In this document: positions 21,416-34,402 of the stretch, in pieces
Layout: each line of letters opens with the position of its first letter
How positions within the stretch are numbered: position 1 is the stretch's first letter
Source: Colocasia esculenta
Lineage: Eukaryota > Streptophyta > Magnoliopsida > Alismatales > Araceae
DNA: 64,000 bases
Direction: 5' to 3'
NCBI GenBank assembly: GCA_014218235.1
Contig: CM024753.1
Location: 8,179,146 to 8,243,145, forward strand
Program-made: the position numbers and the translations under genes
Notes under the pieces: generated by a model
Seen by the model: the letters and a program-made list of their open reading frames with translations, nothing else
What the model was told of the DNA's origin: nothing
Database searches by the model: none

Positions 21416-24400
21416 ATGTGTAAAACAGTGGAAGAAGCAGCTCAGAGGGCAACTACGTTGGAAAAGGTCTATTTAACTCGTCAGGTGGGCGAGTCAGATT
21501 CAAGTAGTTTTCGGCAAGCGCAGCAATCAATGGTGTAAGTAAGGGTAAAGCTTCAGCAGGACCTTCTCCATCAGGTTTCGGTAAGTGGGGTCAGAAATTA
21601 AAGCAAGCATTTAAAGGTAAAGGAAGAGGATGGGGAGGTCGACAACAATTTCAGCAAGGTCGTGGTAGGCTAGAGGTGGAGGAATCGCAGCAGAGTACTG
21701 CCAGGCAGCCCCTTATTCCACCAAGGTATAGATGTTTAACTGTAATCACCGGGGCATTTGATCCGTAATTGCCCATATCCGAGAGAGTATGGATATGGAA
21801 GAGGTTGTGCAGCAGCAACAGCAGCCACAGCAGTTTCAGCAGCCACGAGCAAGTCGTGGCAGAGGAGCACCACAGCAGCGGGGAAGGGGTCCGGTTATGG
21901 CTATCACCCGAGCCCAGGCGGAGGCATCGAATATGATAGAATGTACTTTACCTCTTATGATTATTCAGCAAGAGTTTTATTTGATTCGGGTGCCTCTCAT
22001 TCTTTTATTTCTGAAGAATTCTTGGATTGTATGATTCATCCTTTAAAAGAGGAATCCTGTGAGTTGGTAGTGGAAGTTCCCTCGGGTGAGTTCCTGCTCA
22101 TTTCGAGCTATATAGATGAAGCTCCTATTATGATTGAAGGAAACCAGATTTGGTCGGTTGTATGCCCTGCAGTTGTCAGATTATGATATTATTTTGGATG
22201 GATTGGCTTAAGACTTATGAAGCACTGTTAGATTGCAGAAAGAAGAGGATCAGGTTTTGTCATCCTAATGGTGCAGTGTTTGAGTATCAAGGTATGCCTT
22301 TCTGTACTTCTAAGTTTATAATTTCTGCAATAAGAGTTAGAAAGCTAATAAATGCAGGGTGTGTGGCTTATTTAGCCTCAGTTAGTTTGGTAGAGGCTAG
22401 TCGGTCTGTGGAGGCAGTTCCCGTGGTTAGGGAATTTGCTGATGTTTTTCCTGAAGATTTGCCTGGTTTAGCTCCACATAGAGAGGTGGACTTTACCATT
22501 GAGTTACTGCCAGGTACCATGCCAATTTCTAAAGCTCCATATCGGATGGCACCCGCAGACTAAAGAATTGAAAAGCAATTAGAAGAGCTATTGCAGAAAG
22601 AGTTTTTATTAGACCGAGTCATTCCCCGTGGGGAGCACCGGTATTATTTGTGAAAAGAAAGATGGAAGTTTTCGTATGTGTATTGATTATAGGAAGTTGA
22701 ATAAGGTGGCCATTAAGAATAAGTACCCGTTACCAGGATAGATGATTTGTTTGATCAGTTGCAATCAGCAAAGGTATTTCTAAAATTGATTTAAGGTCCG
22801 GGTACCATCAGTTTAGAATTAAGAGGAAATATAGATAAAACGCATTCAGGACTAAATATGGTCACTATGAATTTTGTGGTTATGCCATTTGGGTTGACCA
22901 TGCTCCTGTAGCTTTTATGGATTTGATGATATAATTTTTCATCCGTATTTGGACCAATTCTTGTGGTCTTTATAAATGATATTCTGATTTATTCAGCTTC
23001 TGAAGAGGAGCATGCTGCTCATTTAGGTTTACTCTTCAGTTTAAGAGATAATCAGTGTTTTGCTAAATTTAGTAAGTGTGAGTTTTGGTTGAAGGAATTC
23101 AAGTTTGGGTCATGTCTATCGGCAAATGGAGTGGCAGTCGATCCAAGTAAAGTGGAAGCAGTAATAAAGTGGGAAGTGCCTAAGACAATTACTGAGATTA
23201 GAAGATTTTTGGGTTAGCAGGTTATTATAGGCACTTCATACAAGATTTTTCTAAGATTGCGGCACCCATGACTAAATTAACCAGGAATGGTGTGCCATTT
23301 GTGTGGTCCGGTGAATGTCAGAAGAGTTTTATGGAGTTGAAGAAGAGGCTTACATCAGCACTATATTGGCATTATCGGCAGGAAGTGGTGGTTTTGTGGT
23401 AATGCAGATGCTTCAAGGAAAGGGCTTGCGCAGTGCTTATGCAGTATGGCACAGTGATAGCTTATGCTCTAGGCAGTTGAAGCCGGCAGAAGAGAATTAT
23501 CCCACCCATGATTTAATTAGCAGCAGTTTGTTTGCTTTGAAATGTGGAGGCATTATCTGATGGCGAGAGATTTGAGATCTTTACGATCTAAAAAGCTTGA
23601 AGTATATCTTTTCGCAGAAAGATTTAAATCTCCGTCAGCGTAGGTGGGTGGAGTATTTAAGGATTATGACTTCAGTTTGCTTATCATCCGGTAAGGCCAA
23701 TGTGTAGCGGATGCCTGAGTAAAAGGCATATATAAGTCAAATGATGATCAAGGAATGAAAATTGTATGAGGAGATAGCAGAGAACTCCTTGTATGTGCCC
23801 AGCAGTCAACGGCGGGCAGTGTTTAGCCATAGTCTGTAGAGCCATCCTTGTATTGGCATATTGTGGAAGCTCAGAAAGCAGATGCAGTTGGCTGAAATTG
23901 TGCAAATTTGAAGGAATTACCATTGATGAAATTATGTGGTTAGGCTCAGAGGCAGGTTTTTGTTCCAGCAGAGAGAGAGGTAAAGCAGCGAGTGTTTGGA
24001 AGAGGCTCATAAATTCAGGTATACTATCCATCCAGGTAGTACTAAAATGTACCAGGATTTAAAGAAATATTTCTGGTGGCCTCATATGAAAAAGGAATAG
24101 CTGAGTTTGTTTCAAGATGTGCTGTATGTCAGTAAATTAAGGCAGAGCATCAGAAGCCTGGAGGTCTATTGCAACCGTTGCCCATCCCATAGTAGAAATG
24201 GATGATATTGCCATGGACTTTGTGGCAGGTTTACCAAGATCGAGTTCCGGCATAATGGAATATAAGTATTTGTTGATAGATTGACCAAGGTGTGCAGATT
24301 AGTGGCAGTAAGTATGTCTTGGATAGTGGACATATTAGCAAAAGTTATATTGATAGAATTGTTCCACTACATGGTATTCCGAAGACTATTGTGTCTGATA

Positions 24401-25353
24401 GAGATCCCAGATTTACTTCTGGATTTTGGAGAAGTCTGCAAAGGTAATTGGTACTGAGCTGAGATATAGCTCCGCTTATCATCCCCAGACAGATGGTCAA
24501 ACAGAAATGACTATTCAGACGATTGAAGATATGTTACGAGCTTATTGTTTAGTTGGGGAGGTAACTGGGAGCATCATTTGGGAATGGTTGAGTTTGCCTA
24601 TAATAATTTTATCATACCAGTCTTGGAATGGCACCGTATGAAGCTTTATATGGAAGGCCTGTAGAACCTCATTGAACTGACATTAAGTGGGAGAAAGACA
24701 GTTGGTGGGTTCCTGAATTAATTTAGCAAACCACAGAAATAGTGAAGCTTATTAAGAAAAATTACAAGCAGCTCAAAGCAGGCAAAAGAGTTATGCAGAT
24801 AACCGAAGGAGGCCACTTCAGTTTGAAGTGGGAGATTTTATTTTCTTAATAGTTTCTCCAAGTAAAGGGATTATGAGGTTTGTCAAGACTGGAAAATTGA
24901 GCCCAAGGTATGTGGGACCTTTCTAGATAATTGAAGAATTGGGGAAACAGCTTATAGGCTGGATTTGCCAGCAGATTTGCGGATGTCCATGATATATTCA
25001 TGTTTCTATGTTAAGAAAATGCATTGAAGATCCAGCTCAAATAATCATTATCAAGGTGGTGACCTGAGGCCGGATATGACTATGCAGAATATCCAGTACA
25101 GATCACTGATCGAAATATAAGAATTTGAGAAATAAGAAATTGAGTTAGTTAAAGTGCGATGGGAAAATAGGTTGGGTGGTGAAGATACCTGGGAATCAGC
25201 CGAGGAGATGGCTAAGGGTATCCTATATTTTTGAATAAGGTTTTGTATTTCTTTTAGATGATAATACTTGTAAAATGTGCATCTTTTAAATTTGTTTATG
25301 TTTGAATTGTGCTATGAATTTCGAGGTCGAATTTTTCTTTTTAATGATAGTAA
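21416..25353 (+). pseudogene. Ty3/gypsy chromovirus gag-pol remnant 1
   Basis: Pol polyproteins of these elements carry protease, reverse transcriptase, RNase H and integrase. In order: a zinc-knuckle CFNCNHRGH...C at about 21728-21775; protease VLFDSGASHSFISEEF near 21975; a degenerate reverse transcriptase at about 22600-23000 (CIDYRKLNKV); RNase H at about 23215-23560; integrase with IGTELRYSSAYHPQTDGQTE near 24440; and a chromodomain-like end VKVRWENRLGGEDTWESAEE near 25150. The final block and the domain order point to a chromovirus, probably of the Tekay/Del lineage. Many one-base indels break the frame. A purine tract precedes the LTR at 25354. Confidence 0.88.
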
Positions 25354-27564
25354 TGTACGTGGCGGTTTTTTTTCGATCCTTGGATCATGTGTGTAATGGT
25401 TGTGGTGGCTATCGTGAGGCCAATGGTTTTGGGTCATGTGGTGTGCGCAGGTTTTGGGCAGGTTTGGTCCTGAAATAAATAGGACCTGCTACAGTTGAGT
25501 AGGGGTTGACGGCCAGGTGTGGTCGTTGACTGGTTTAACTCCATTGAAGGGACGTCAACTTATGAACTTAACGTCAGACTTTGTGGACGTTTATGGTGGC
25601 GGTTTTCTAAGCGCCATTAGGGTTGACGCCAACTTGTGCGACCTGCAGAATATAGGGTCCACCCGAGGACAGTTTTCTCACACTCGGATTCTCCCTCTTC
25701 TTCGCCCTACTTTCACGCTTTGCTCCCTACTGCTTCTAAAGGTTGCTAAAGAGGCTGGTTACGGGATCGTGGAACGAGTGGTGGTGACCATGTGCCAGAA
25801 AACGTCGGAGCGAGGTGTAATCTCCGTAGGAGCTCGCTGAGGGTTTGGTGCGGATCGGAAGGATTTAGGGAATCTAAGCCGTCTTGAGGTAGGAATGACC
25901 CCTTTGGTTACTTTAGGACGTGACAATGCATCTGGAACGTGTAGATCTGCATGTTAATTATGTTTTTGGGTAAGGTATCCATGAGGGTAAATGGGTGGTT
26001 TGAGCAATTTGAAGAATGAAACATGTAGTTTCGGTTTGATTGGAATGCATGCATGTTAGAGGAAGTATTTCCTCATGTTTTCTCGATGATTTCGGGACCA
26101 AGAATGCATGTAGAATAGATTTAGGGTTTCTGCAGGAACTGGAGTTGAGGAGCTCAGCGTCAACATCGATTGACGCCAGGTTCTTCAGCTGGGAACTAGA
26201 CGGCCAGATCCATTGCCGTTTATATCCCATCGACGGCAGTCGATGTTGTCGCCAACATATGTTTATTTAAACATTGCCATGCTGGGTGTTATCGATAATA
26301 GCGGTGTGTGGTACTTGGGTGCACAGGGTGCACGTCGTTTCTGAACTAACATATTGGTTATGCAGTTAGTCAGTCCTTTACGTGTTTACGTGGTTTCACG
26401 TGCGATGAACTATCAGTGCACAACGTTACGTGGGCCTTACGTGGTTTGTGTGTGACGTGCACGTGGTTTTGTGTACATGGCATAGTGCGACGCCTACCGT
26501 GGTTACCTCTCCAGTTGGGTGCCCCAGGTTCTCTGTGAGTCAGGCTGTTAGCTCGGGCTTTGTCCCGGGTACTTGTGTTATACCGTCGAGGTCTGTGTCG
26601 TCTGACCTAGACCACCCTCACTATCCTTTGCTTGAGTTGTACGTCCGGCTGAGGGAAAGACGACATGGGACAGTGACTCTCTGTGTTTGTTTTTAGTCAC
26701 TTGTAGCGCGCTCGTAGTTGGGGTACGACACCAGTAGTCACACTGGTCCCCAGCTAGTCCTTCTCCAGTGCCTCACTCTAGTGAGCCCAGGCCAGGATCT
26801 CTAGAGGTGCCAGGCATGGCATGCGACCGCGTGGTCCGCAGGTGGTGCTGTTTAGTTGGTCTCCACAGTTGTTTGACCTTTTCACGTGGAGCGGCAGCTG
26901 ACCTTTCGTTCGTGGTGCGAGACTGAAGGTAGACCTGTGTGTGTTGTCCGAGTCAGTCACTGGTGTCGCGAACTAGTTCACGTGACTCGAGTGTGGCGGA
27001 CTCTACTTTAGCTCATATACCTTTTTGGTTTTGTCGTTTATTTATTAAAGTTCCTTTACATAGTCGGCAAACGGTGAGTATATTTACAGCTTTAATATCT
27101 TGCTTAGCTGTTATATAAATTGTTAGTAAGTTTTTTATGCTTTCGTACCTGTGTTGGGTTTCTTGGTGTTGGGGGAGTTCCCTACTGAGCCAGTGACTAA
27201 CGAGGCTCACCCCACACCCACAGGTGAAGGTGAAGAGGACGTTTCTCGACCGTCGTCCAGTTCGGAGCCGCGTCGTAGCGGTGCAGGGTCAGCACCTTCA
27301 GCAGTGTAGTGTAGCTAGTGTGGCTAGTTGTTTACTTCCTTCAGTTGTACCTTGGGGTATGCCCCAGGCTCTTGTACTTTCTTTTAGTTCAGTGAAAATA
27401 TGGCTATGTAAACTTGTGAAATAAATATATAAAATGGTGTGTTCTATTGTGTTTTCATGGACTAGTGTGTGGTATCCCTTGCGAGGCTTCGGCCCGTTCG
27501 CGGGAGACGGACTCGGATCAAGCACGTTATCGATTTAACAGGCTTGGACGAGGCATTCCTCACA
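25354..27564 (+). repeat. LTR 1 (3' LTR of chromovirus remnant 1)
   Basis: It starts TGTACGTGGCGG straight after the tract TTTCTTTTTAATGATAGTAA and ends near CCTCACA, about 2.2 kb. It shares landmarks in the same order with the LTR at 34403-36575: a GCCCCAGGTTC word, a GTAGCGCGCTC word, CCCCAGCTAGTCCT, GGGGTATGCCCCAGG and a CCCTTGCGA...CTTCGGC word near the end. No primer-binding site follows it. Confidence 0.8.
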
Positions 27565-30500
27565 TCAGTCGTCAGCAGAGAGAGGCAGAGGAACCCCTTA
27601 TCAGAGAGGAGGTCGAGGTCGGGTGATGGCAATCACCAGGGCGCAGGCAGAAGCATCAAATCTCATCGAAGGTATATTACCGATCTTTGATTTCTCAGCT
27701 AGAATATTAATTGATCCGGGTGCTTCTCGTTCATTTATTTCCAAAGATTTCTTGGATAGTCTGGCTCATCCCATAGAAGAAAGGCAGTGTGAATTGGTGG
27801 TTGACCTACCGGTGATTTTATGCTTACTTTCATGTTATTTGATGAGGTTCCCAATTGTGATTCATGGAATCATTTGCCGACAAAGTTGTATGCTTTGTCT
27901 TTATAGCAGTATGATTTGATTCTGGGTATGGATTGGTTAGAGGCCTTATGGTGCTCTGGTAGACTGTAGAAGAAGAGGGTCAGTTTTGTAAACCTGATGG
28001 AACATCTTTGAATTTCAAGGTATGCCTTTTATTCTTCTAAGTTATTATTTCTTCGCTGAAGGCTAGAAGATTAATTAATGCAGGATGTGTAGCGTATCTT
28101 GCTTCTGTGAGTCTGGTTGAGTCTCATAAATCTATAGAGTCTGTGCCAGTGGTCAGAGAATTTATTGATGTATTCCCAGAAGAATTGCCGGGCTAGCGCC
28201 GCGCAGAGAGGTAGATTTCACTATTGATTAGAACCAGGCAATATGCCAATATCAAAGGCCCGTACAGGGATGACCAACAGAATTTAAAGAGTAAAGAAGT
28301 AGTTGCAGGAGTTATTAAGAAGGTTTCATTAGGCAAGTCCTCGCCATGGGGTGCACCAATGCTATTTGTTAAAAAGAAGGATGGTAGTCTGAGGATGTGT
28401 ATAGATTACCGGCATTTGAATAAGGTTACCGTCAAGAACAAGTATAATGCTACCAAGAATAGATGATTTGTTTTGACCAGCTTCATCACAAAAGGTGTTC
28501 TCTAAGATTGATTTGAGATCAGGATATCATCAGTTGAGAATTAGGAGGAAGACATTGAAAAGTTAGCTTTCAGGACCAGGTATGGACATTATGAATTTGT
28601 AGTAATGCCATTTCGATTAACAAAATGCGCCAACAGCATTTTGAACTTGATGAATAGAATATTTCATCCGTATCCAGATCAGTTTATAGTAGTTTTTCAT
28701 TGATGATATTGATATATTCAGCATCAAAGAGGAGCATGCAGCCCATTTAAGAATCACCTTGCAGATTGGAGAGCATCATTTATATGCTAAGTTCAATAAG
28801 TGTGAATTCTGGATGAAGAGATACAATTTTTGGGTCATGTGATTTCTGGTGAAGGAGTTGCAGTGGATCCAGCGAAAGTGGAAGCAGTGTTGAAGTGGGC
28901 AGAGCCAAAACAATGTCAGATCAGAAGCTTTTTGGGTCTTGCAGGTTATTATAGAAGATTTATTCATATTTCTCTAAAATAGCAGCCCTAATGACCAAGT
29001 TGACCAGGAGGGAGTTTCTTTTTTGTGTGGTCTTCTGAGTGCAGGCGCAGCTTTGCTGAATTGAAAAGAGGCTTACTACAGCACCAATATTAGAATTCCT
29101 TCAGGAAGTTGTGGTTTTGTGATATATACAGATGCATCAGAAGAGGATTAGGGGCAGTATTAATGCAGCATGGAAAAGTGGTTGCTTATGCTCCAGGCAG
29201 TTGAAGAAACATGAAAGAGAATTATCCGACTCATGATTTAGAATTGACAGTGGTAGTATTTGCTTTAAAGATCTGGCGGCATTACTTATATGGAGAAGAT
29301 TGAAATATTTACATATCATAAGAGCTTGAAATATATATTCTCACAGAAAGATTTGAATTTAAGGCAACGCAGATGGATGGAATATTTAAAAGATTATGAC
29401 TTCAGTTTGGGATACCATCTGGGTAAGCAAATGTTGTGGCTGATGCACTGAGTTAAAAGCTGTTATGAATCAACTTATGATCAGAGAATGGAAATTATAT
29501 GAAAAAAGATAGCATATAATTCTTTATATGTGCCAAATAGTCAGCAGAGCAGTGTTGGCGAATAGTGCAGTTGAACCTTCTCTTACAGACATATATTGAA
29601 GCCCAAAAAGCAGATGAGAACTTGGCAGATATTCTAAGAATGGAGGAGGTAACTTTGGGCCATGATAATGTAGTTAGATTAAAAGGCCGAGTGTATGTTC
29701 CAGCTGATGTAGGAATCAGACAGAAAGTGTTAGAGGAGGCCCACTGTGATAGACCGGGTACTTATACCCATTAGGGTCCATATCCAGATCCGTCTCCCGC
29801 GACGGACCGAAGTTCGCAAGGGATAGCTTACACAGTGTCCAGTAAGAATATAAAAGACAACTACACAGTATAAGACACAAGAAAGTACATGTGCTCATAC
29901 CTGCATATAACAATTACAACTGTCTCATTACATTAATACGTGTCCAAATAAGAGGTACAACTACCTGGTGCATACCCCGAGGGAGCACAAGCTCACATAC
30001 AAAATTACAATAATACTGCTGGTGGTACAAGTCTGCCACAACGCTGCTGCAAGCCAAACACACGGAAAGCCATGAAAAGAACTATAGGGGAGTGAGCCTC
30101 AACAAGTCACAGGCTCAGTAGGGACCACCCAAGAACCACAACAACTAACAGAAGAGACCTCAACCTCAATGGGTTTCACTGGTCACACATATAGCCAAAC
30201 CATTTCATGCTCACAACAATTGTATTTAAACTACAATTAAATATAAACACATTAGCTATTCATAAACTCGGAAGTAAGAGGAAACAACAGAACTAGCTCC
30301 ACACCACTAGTCCGCTCAACAACAGTAACGCCTAGGCCTCAAGCCTCACAGGCAAACCACAGTCACAACCAATCGCTTAAGCTATAAGCTTTACAGACGA
30401 GTCTTAAGTACGTGGGTAACATGACTGCTAACGAAAAGTTGGCCCTTTATACCTAAACCACAATACATCGGAAGCCACACACAGAATGCAGGGTTGGCTA

Positions 30501-33500
30501 TAACGGCCAATCCTTCACACCGAGAACCATGTACGAAAGCTTACCCGAGGAATGGTAAAGCACATTGAGTGAAGGTCACACCACACGACCTTCACGAAAC
30601 ACAGTTCCACTTCAACACCAGAACATACTGGTATATGACGTACCACCACAAATCATACTCACACGGGGTACAGGTCCTACTAGCACAAGGTACTAGCACG
30701 GAAACCACAAGTAAACCAGTGCCGTACAGGGCACACCATAACGAGCTAAACCACATTTAGTGAGTTAATACTCACCAACCATAATTAAAACTGTGCCACC
30801 TGTCAGGCACACCACAAGCCACAACCACAGTCACAACTGTGCCAACATCATGGCACACCTCGAACGAGTCAAACCTCGACTACAAGTCACAAACTCACGA
30901 ACCACAGCAAGTGGCAAAGCACGAGTCGGAAGGAACGACGCCACCACATGGGAACAGACTACTGGCTGATCAGGCCAGTATCCAACTTGGACAACATAAC
31001 ACAAGAACAACCTCTCAATCTCGCAGTCACGGACGAAGGTCCAACTGCCGCTCCACGAGAACAAGTCAAACGACTGTGGAGACCAACCAACACCACACCT
31101 GCAGACACACAGCTGCAGGTCCATGCCTGGCACGTCTAGGGTCTCTGGCCAGAGCACCCTAAAGTGAGGCACTGGAAAACAGGACTAGCTGGGGACCAGT
31201 GTCGACTACTGGTGTCCGTACCCCCAACTACGAGCGCGCTACAAGCGACTGCACACCACAAACACAAGCTGCTGCCCTACTGTCGTCTTTCCCTCAGCCG
31301 GACGTACAACTCAAACACAGGAGTGAGGGTGTCCAGGACAGACGACACAGACCTCGACGGTACAACACAAGTACCGGGACAAACCCCGAGCACAACAAAC
31401 ACACGTGCTGGCTCACAAAGAACCTGGGGTACCCGATCAGAGAGGCATTCTGGAATAGGCGTCGGACCACCACTCGGCTAGCACAAACCACAACACTTAT
31501 ACGTTTATTACAAACCACGATACACGTGTGAGGAATAGCTTGTCCTGGTCACTCGTGACCTACAAGCTAGCCTACACAAACATATAAACCATATTAATAA
31601 TAACACCACGACCTGTCATCGGTCACTAGTGACAGTGAGGTCACACTAAACACAGTACACAATATCACATAATAACCATACTTAAACTTTACTAATCATT
31701 CATCCAGAAGATCTACAAAAGATCCTAAAGGATCGAGGCTAGGTTCAGATGTGAACCTCATCGCCACAATACCACGAACTAGTCATAATATTAAGATACA
31801 ATAAGCACAATAACGTATGATATGCCATGCACACACCAACCACATGCACGACATCAAACCCCGTAATATTTCACATAAATCTTGTGCGCTAGGATGTAGT
31901 GAATCCCACGCACATACGTAAAAAAACTAGTAAACTACATAGCCGGTAAGCTGGCCTCAAAAGCCCTGTGCTCTAGGAGCACCACATGTGTTAATACACC
32001 GCTCAGTATCGATAAACACATTGCATCACAATACTTGCAACAAGAACATCGTGAAACACACTGTGCTGATACATGCACAGGTTGGCGGTAACATCGATTG
32101 TCGTCCATAGGATATAGACGACAGTATTTCTTGCCGTCGATACTAAGTAAGCGGCCACCACCTAGCCGTTTACTCAAAATCAACAACTAGAAACCTAGCC
32201 GTTAATCCCCAACGAAGAACTCAGCGTCAACCGATGTTGACGTCGAGATCTTCAGTACTCAACACACATAAGACGCACAGAACGGCCCCAGGCCGATCAC
32301 ACGAGCAATCTAACCCTATAAACAACAGAAAACGAGGGAAACACTTCCCCTCATCTGTATCTATAGTTAAACCAGAAAAGCAAGATCCAACACTTGGATC
32401 AATCAACCACCCATTCTCCCGGCATGGTAACCTTTTTCCCGAAAACACGATTACAAGCAGTCTATGTAAACGGAGTATGACAAGTCAAACAGGTGAAATC
32501 AAGGGGTCCAGTCCCTACCTCTGTAACGCAAATAAACTCTTAAAGACCCTCAAATCGCGCCGAGACCCCAGGAGCTTCCCACAAACACTGCCCTTCAATC
32601 CGTCATTCCCCGCCTGATCTGCCGCGCTGCGCGTATCACGGCCTTCCCACGTGCTCCCGTCAACCGCCAGAAGTAGTGAAGAGGCACAAGGGTACAGGTG
32701 GGGGAAGAGGAGGGGAGATGGTGGGGAAAGAAGACGGCTCGGGTTGCCCCTAAACACACAGGCGCCTCAGGTTAACGTCAACCTCTGCACCGATAACCAA
32801 ACCGCCACAACTAGGCGTCCATCGATGGACGCCAAGAACATGTTAACGACAACACCATTGTCGCCAACACACAGTAGATGTCACACACCTGGACGCCAAC
32901 CCACTGTTGATGTCCAGTGCACTGAACACCACACATATCCATAACCACCTCGGTAAGGATCCATAAGAAACACACAACACAAGTCGCACTGGTCAAGGTG
33001 TGATCACCCCATACGCTAAATCGAGGATCCACGAAGATCCGAAAAACGCGCGACGTAACACCCACAGGTCAAGATATACTATTCATCCAGGCAGTACTAA
33101 GATGTATCAGGGAATGAAGGGTCTTTTCTGTGGCCAAGCATGAAAAGAAAATTGCAGAATTTATAGCAAGATGTGCCTCTGTCAGCAAGTAAAAGCAGAA
33201 CATCAACGCCAGGAGGTTTGTTGCAACCTTTGCTCATACCACAATGGAAATGGGATGATATAGCTATGGATTTTATTAGTGGGTTTGCCCAGCTCAGCAG
33301 GTCACAATGGCATTTGGGTTTTTGTTGATAGACTGACTAAAGTTTGCATATTGTTACTGGTTAATATGTCATGGTCAGTGGACTGACTAGCCAAATTATA
33401 TGTGGAAAGAATAATACCATTGCATGGAATTCCAGTTACTATTGTTTCAGACCGAGATCCAAGATTCACCTCAGGCTTTTGGAGAAGTTTGCAGAAAGTA

Positions 33501-34402
33501 ATTGGCACTGAGTTAAGATATAGTTCAACATATCATCCGCAGACAGATGGACAGACAGAAAGGACCATCCAAACAATAGAAGATATGTTGAGGCCTGTTG
33601 CTTAGTTTGGGGAGGAATATGGGAACGTCATTTGAGTATGGTTGAATTTGCATATAAATAACAGTTATCAAGCAAGTATTGGAATGGTACCCTATGAGGC
33701 ATATATGGCAGACCATGCAGGACACCACTGAATTGGCATGAGATAGGAGAGAGGCAAGTTCTGGGTCCGGAGTTAATCAGGCAATGTGCAGAATAGTTTA
33801 AATTTATTAAAGAAAAACTTCAAATAGCACAAAGTCGACAGAAGAGTTATGCTGATAACAGACATAGGCCATTGCAGTTTGAGGTGGGGGATTATGTATT
33901 TTGAAAGTTTCTCCTACTAAAGGTGTATTTAGATTCTAAGCGAAGCAAGAGCCCCAGATACGTAGGTCCATTCCAGATAATAGAAGATTGGGCGAGACGG
34001 CTTACAGGTTAGATCTGCCAGCAGACTTCGTAGATGTTCATAATGTGTTCCATATTTCAATGCTCAGAAAGTACATTGAAGATCCATCCCAAGTAGTTAG
34101 TTACCAGAGGATGATTAAAGCCATACATGACTATGCCAGAATATCTAGTACAGATCACATTCCGCAGAACCCAAAAGCTCAAGAATAAGAACATTGATTT
34201 AGTGAAAGTCAGATGAGAAAACAGGCAAGGCGGTGAGGATACTTGGGAACTAGCAGAAGAAATGATGAAGATGTATCCATATTTGTTTGAGTAAGCTTTT
34301 AATTCTTTTAGGTGATAGTACCCTGTTAGTTTTAAAAGAAATTTTTGATATCGAGTTTCTGCTTTAAATTTCGAGGACGAAATTTCTTTTAGGTGATAGT
34401 AA
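27565..34402 (+). pseudogene. Chromovirus gag-pol remnant 2, interrupted by a reverse solo LTR
   Basis: A second copy of the same lineage begins abruptly in the 3' part of gag (near RVMAITRAQAEASN). It continues with protease ILIDPGASRSFISKDF, in which the catalytic Asp-Ser-Gly has become Asp-Pro-Gly. Reverse transcriptase (MCIDYRHLNKVTVKNKY) follows near 28400, then RNase H to about 29450. A solo LTR occupies 29745-33060. Integrase resumes at 33061 and includes IPVTIVSDRDPRFTSGFW and YHPQTDGQTERTIQTIEDML. The end is RLDLPADFVDVHNVFHISML and a degraded chromodomain. It lacks a 5' LTR, a primer-binding site and most of gag next to its start. Frameshifts are frequent. Confidence 0.85.
29745..33060 (-). 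mobile_element. Solo LTR, 3316 bp, reverse orientation
   Basis: The flanking 5-bp duplication CCCAC is perfect (29740-29744 and 33061-33065), and joining the flanks restores the integrase reading frame (EAH then RSRYTIHPG). On the minus strand it begins TGTTACGTCGCGCG and ends GGTCTATCACA, i.e. TG...CA. It carries the same landmarks as the 2.2-kb LTRs, reversed, such as GGTGCATACCCCGAGGG near 29970 and the CCCTTGCGAACTTCGG word near its end. No internal pol sequence is present. It is about 1 kb longer than the other two LTRs. Confidence 0.88.

Noticed and set aside
21009..21538. Frames through the TC run and across the N gap
   Set aside because: One is a microsatellite translation and the other joins sequences across 100 unknown bases.
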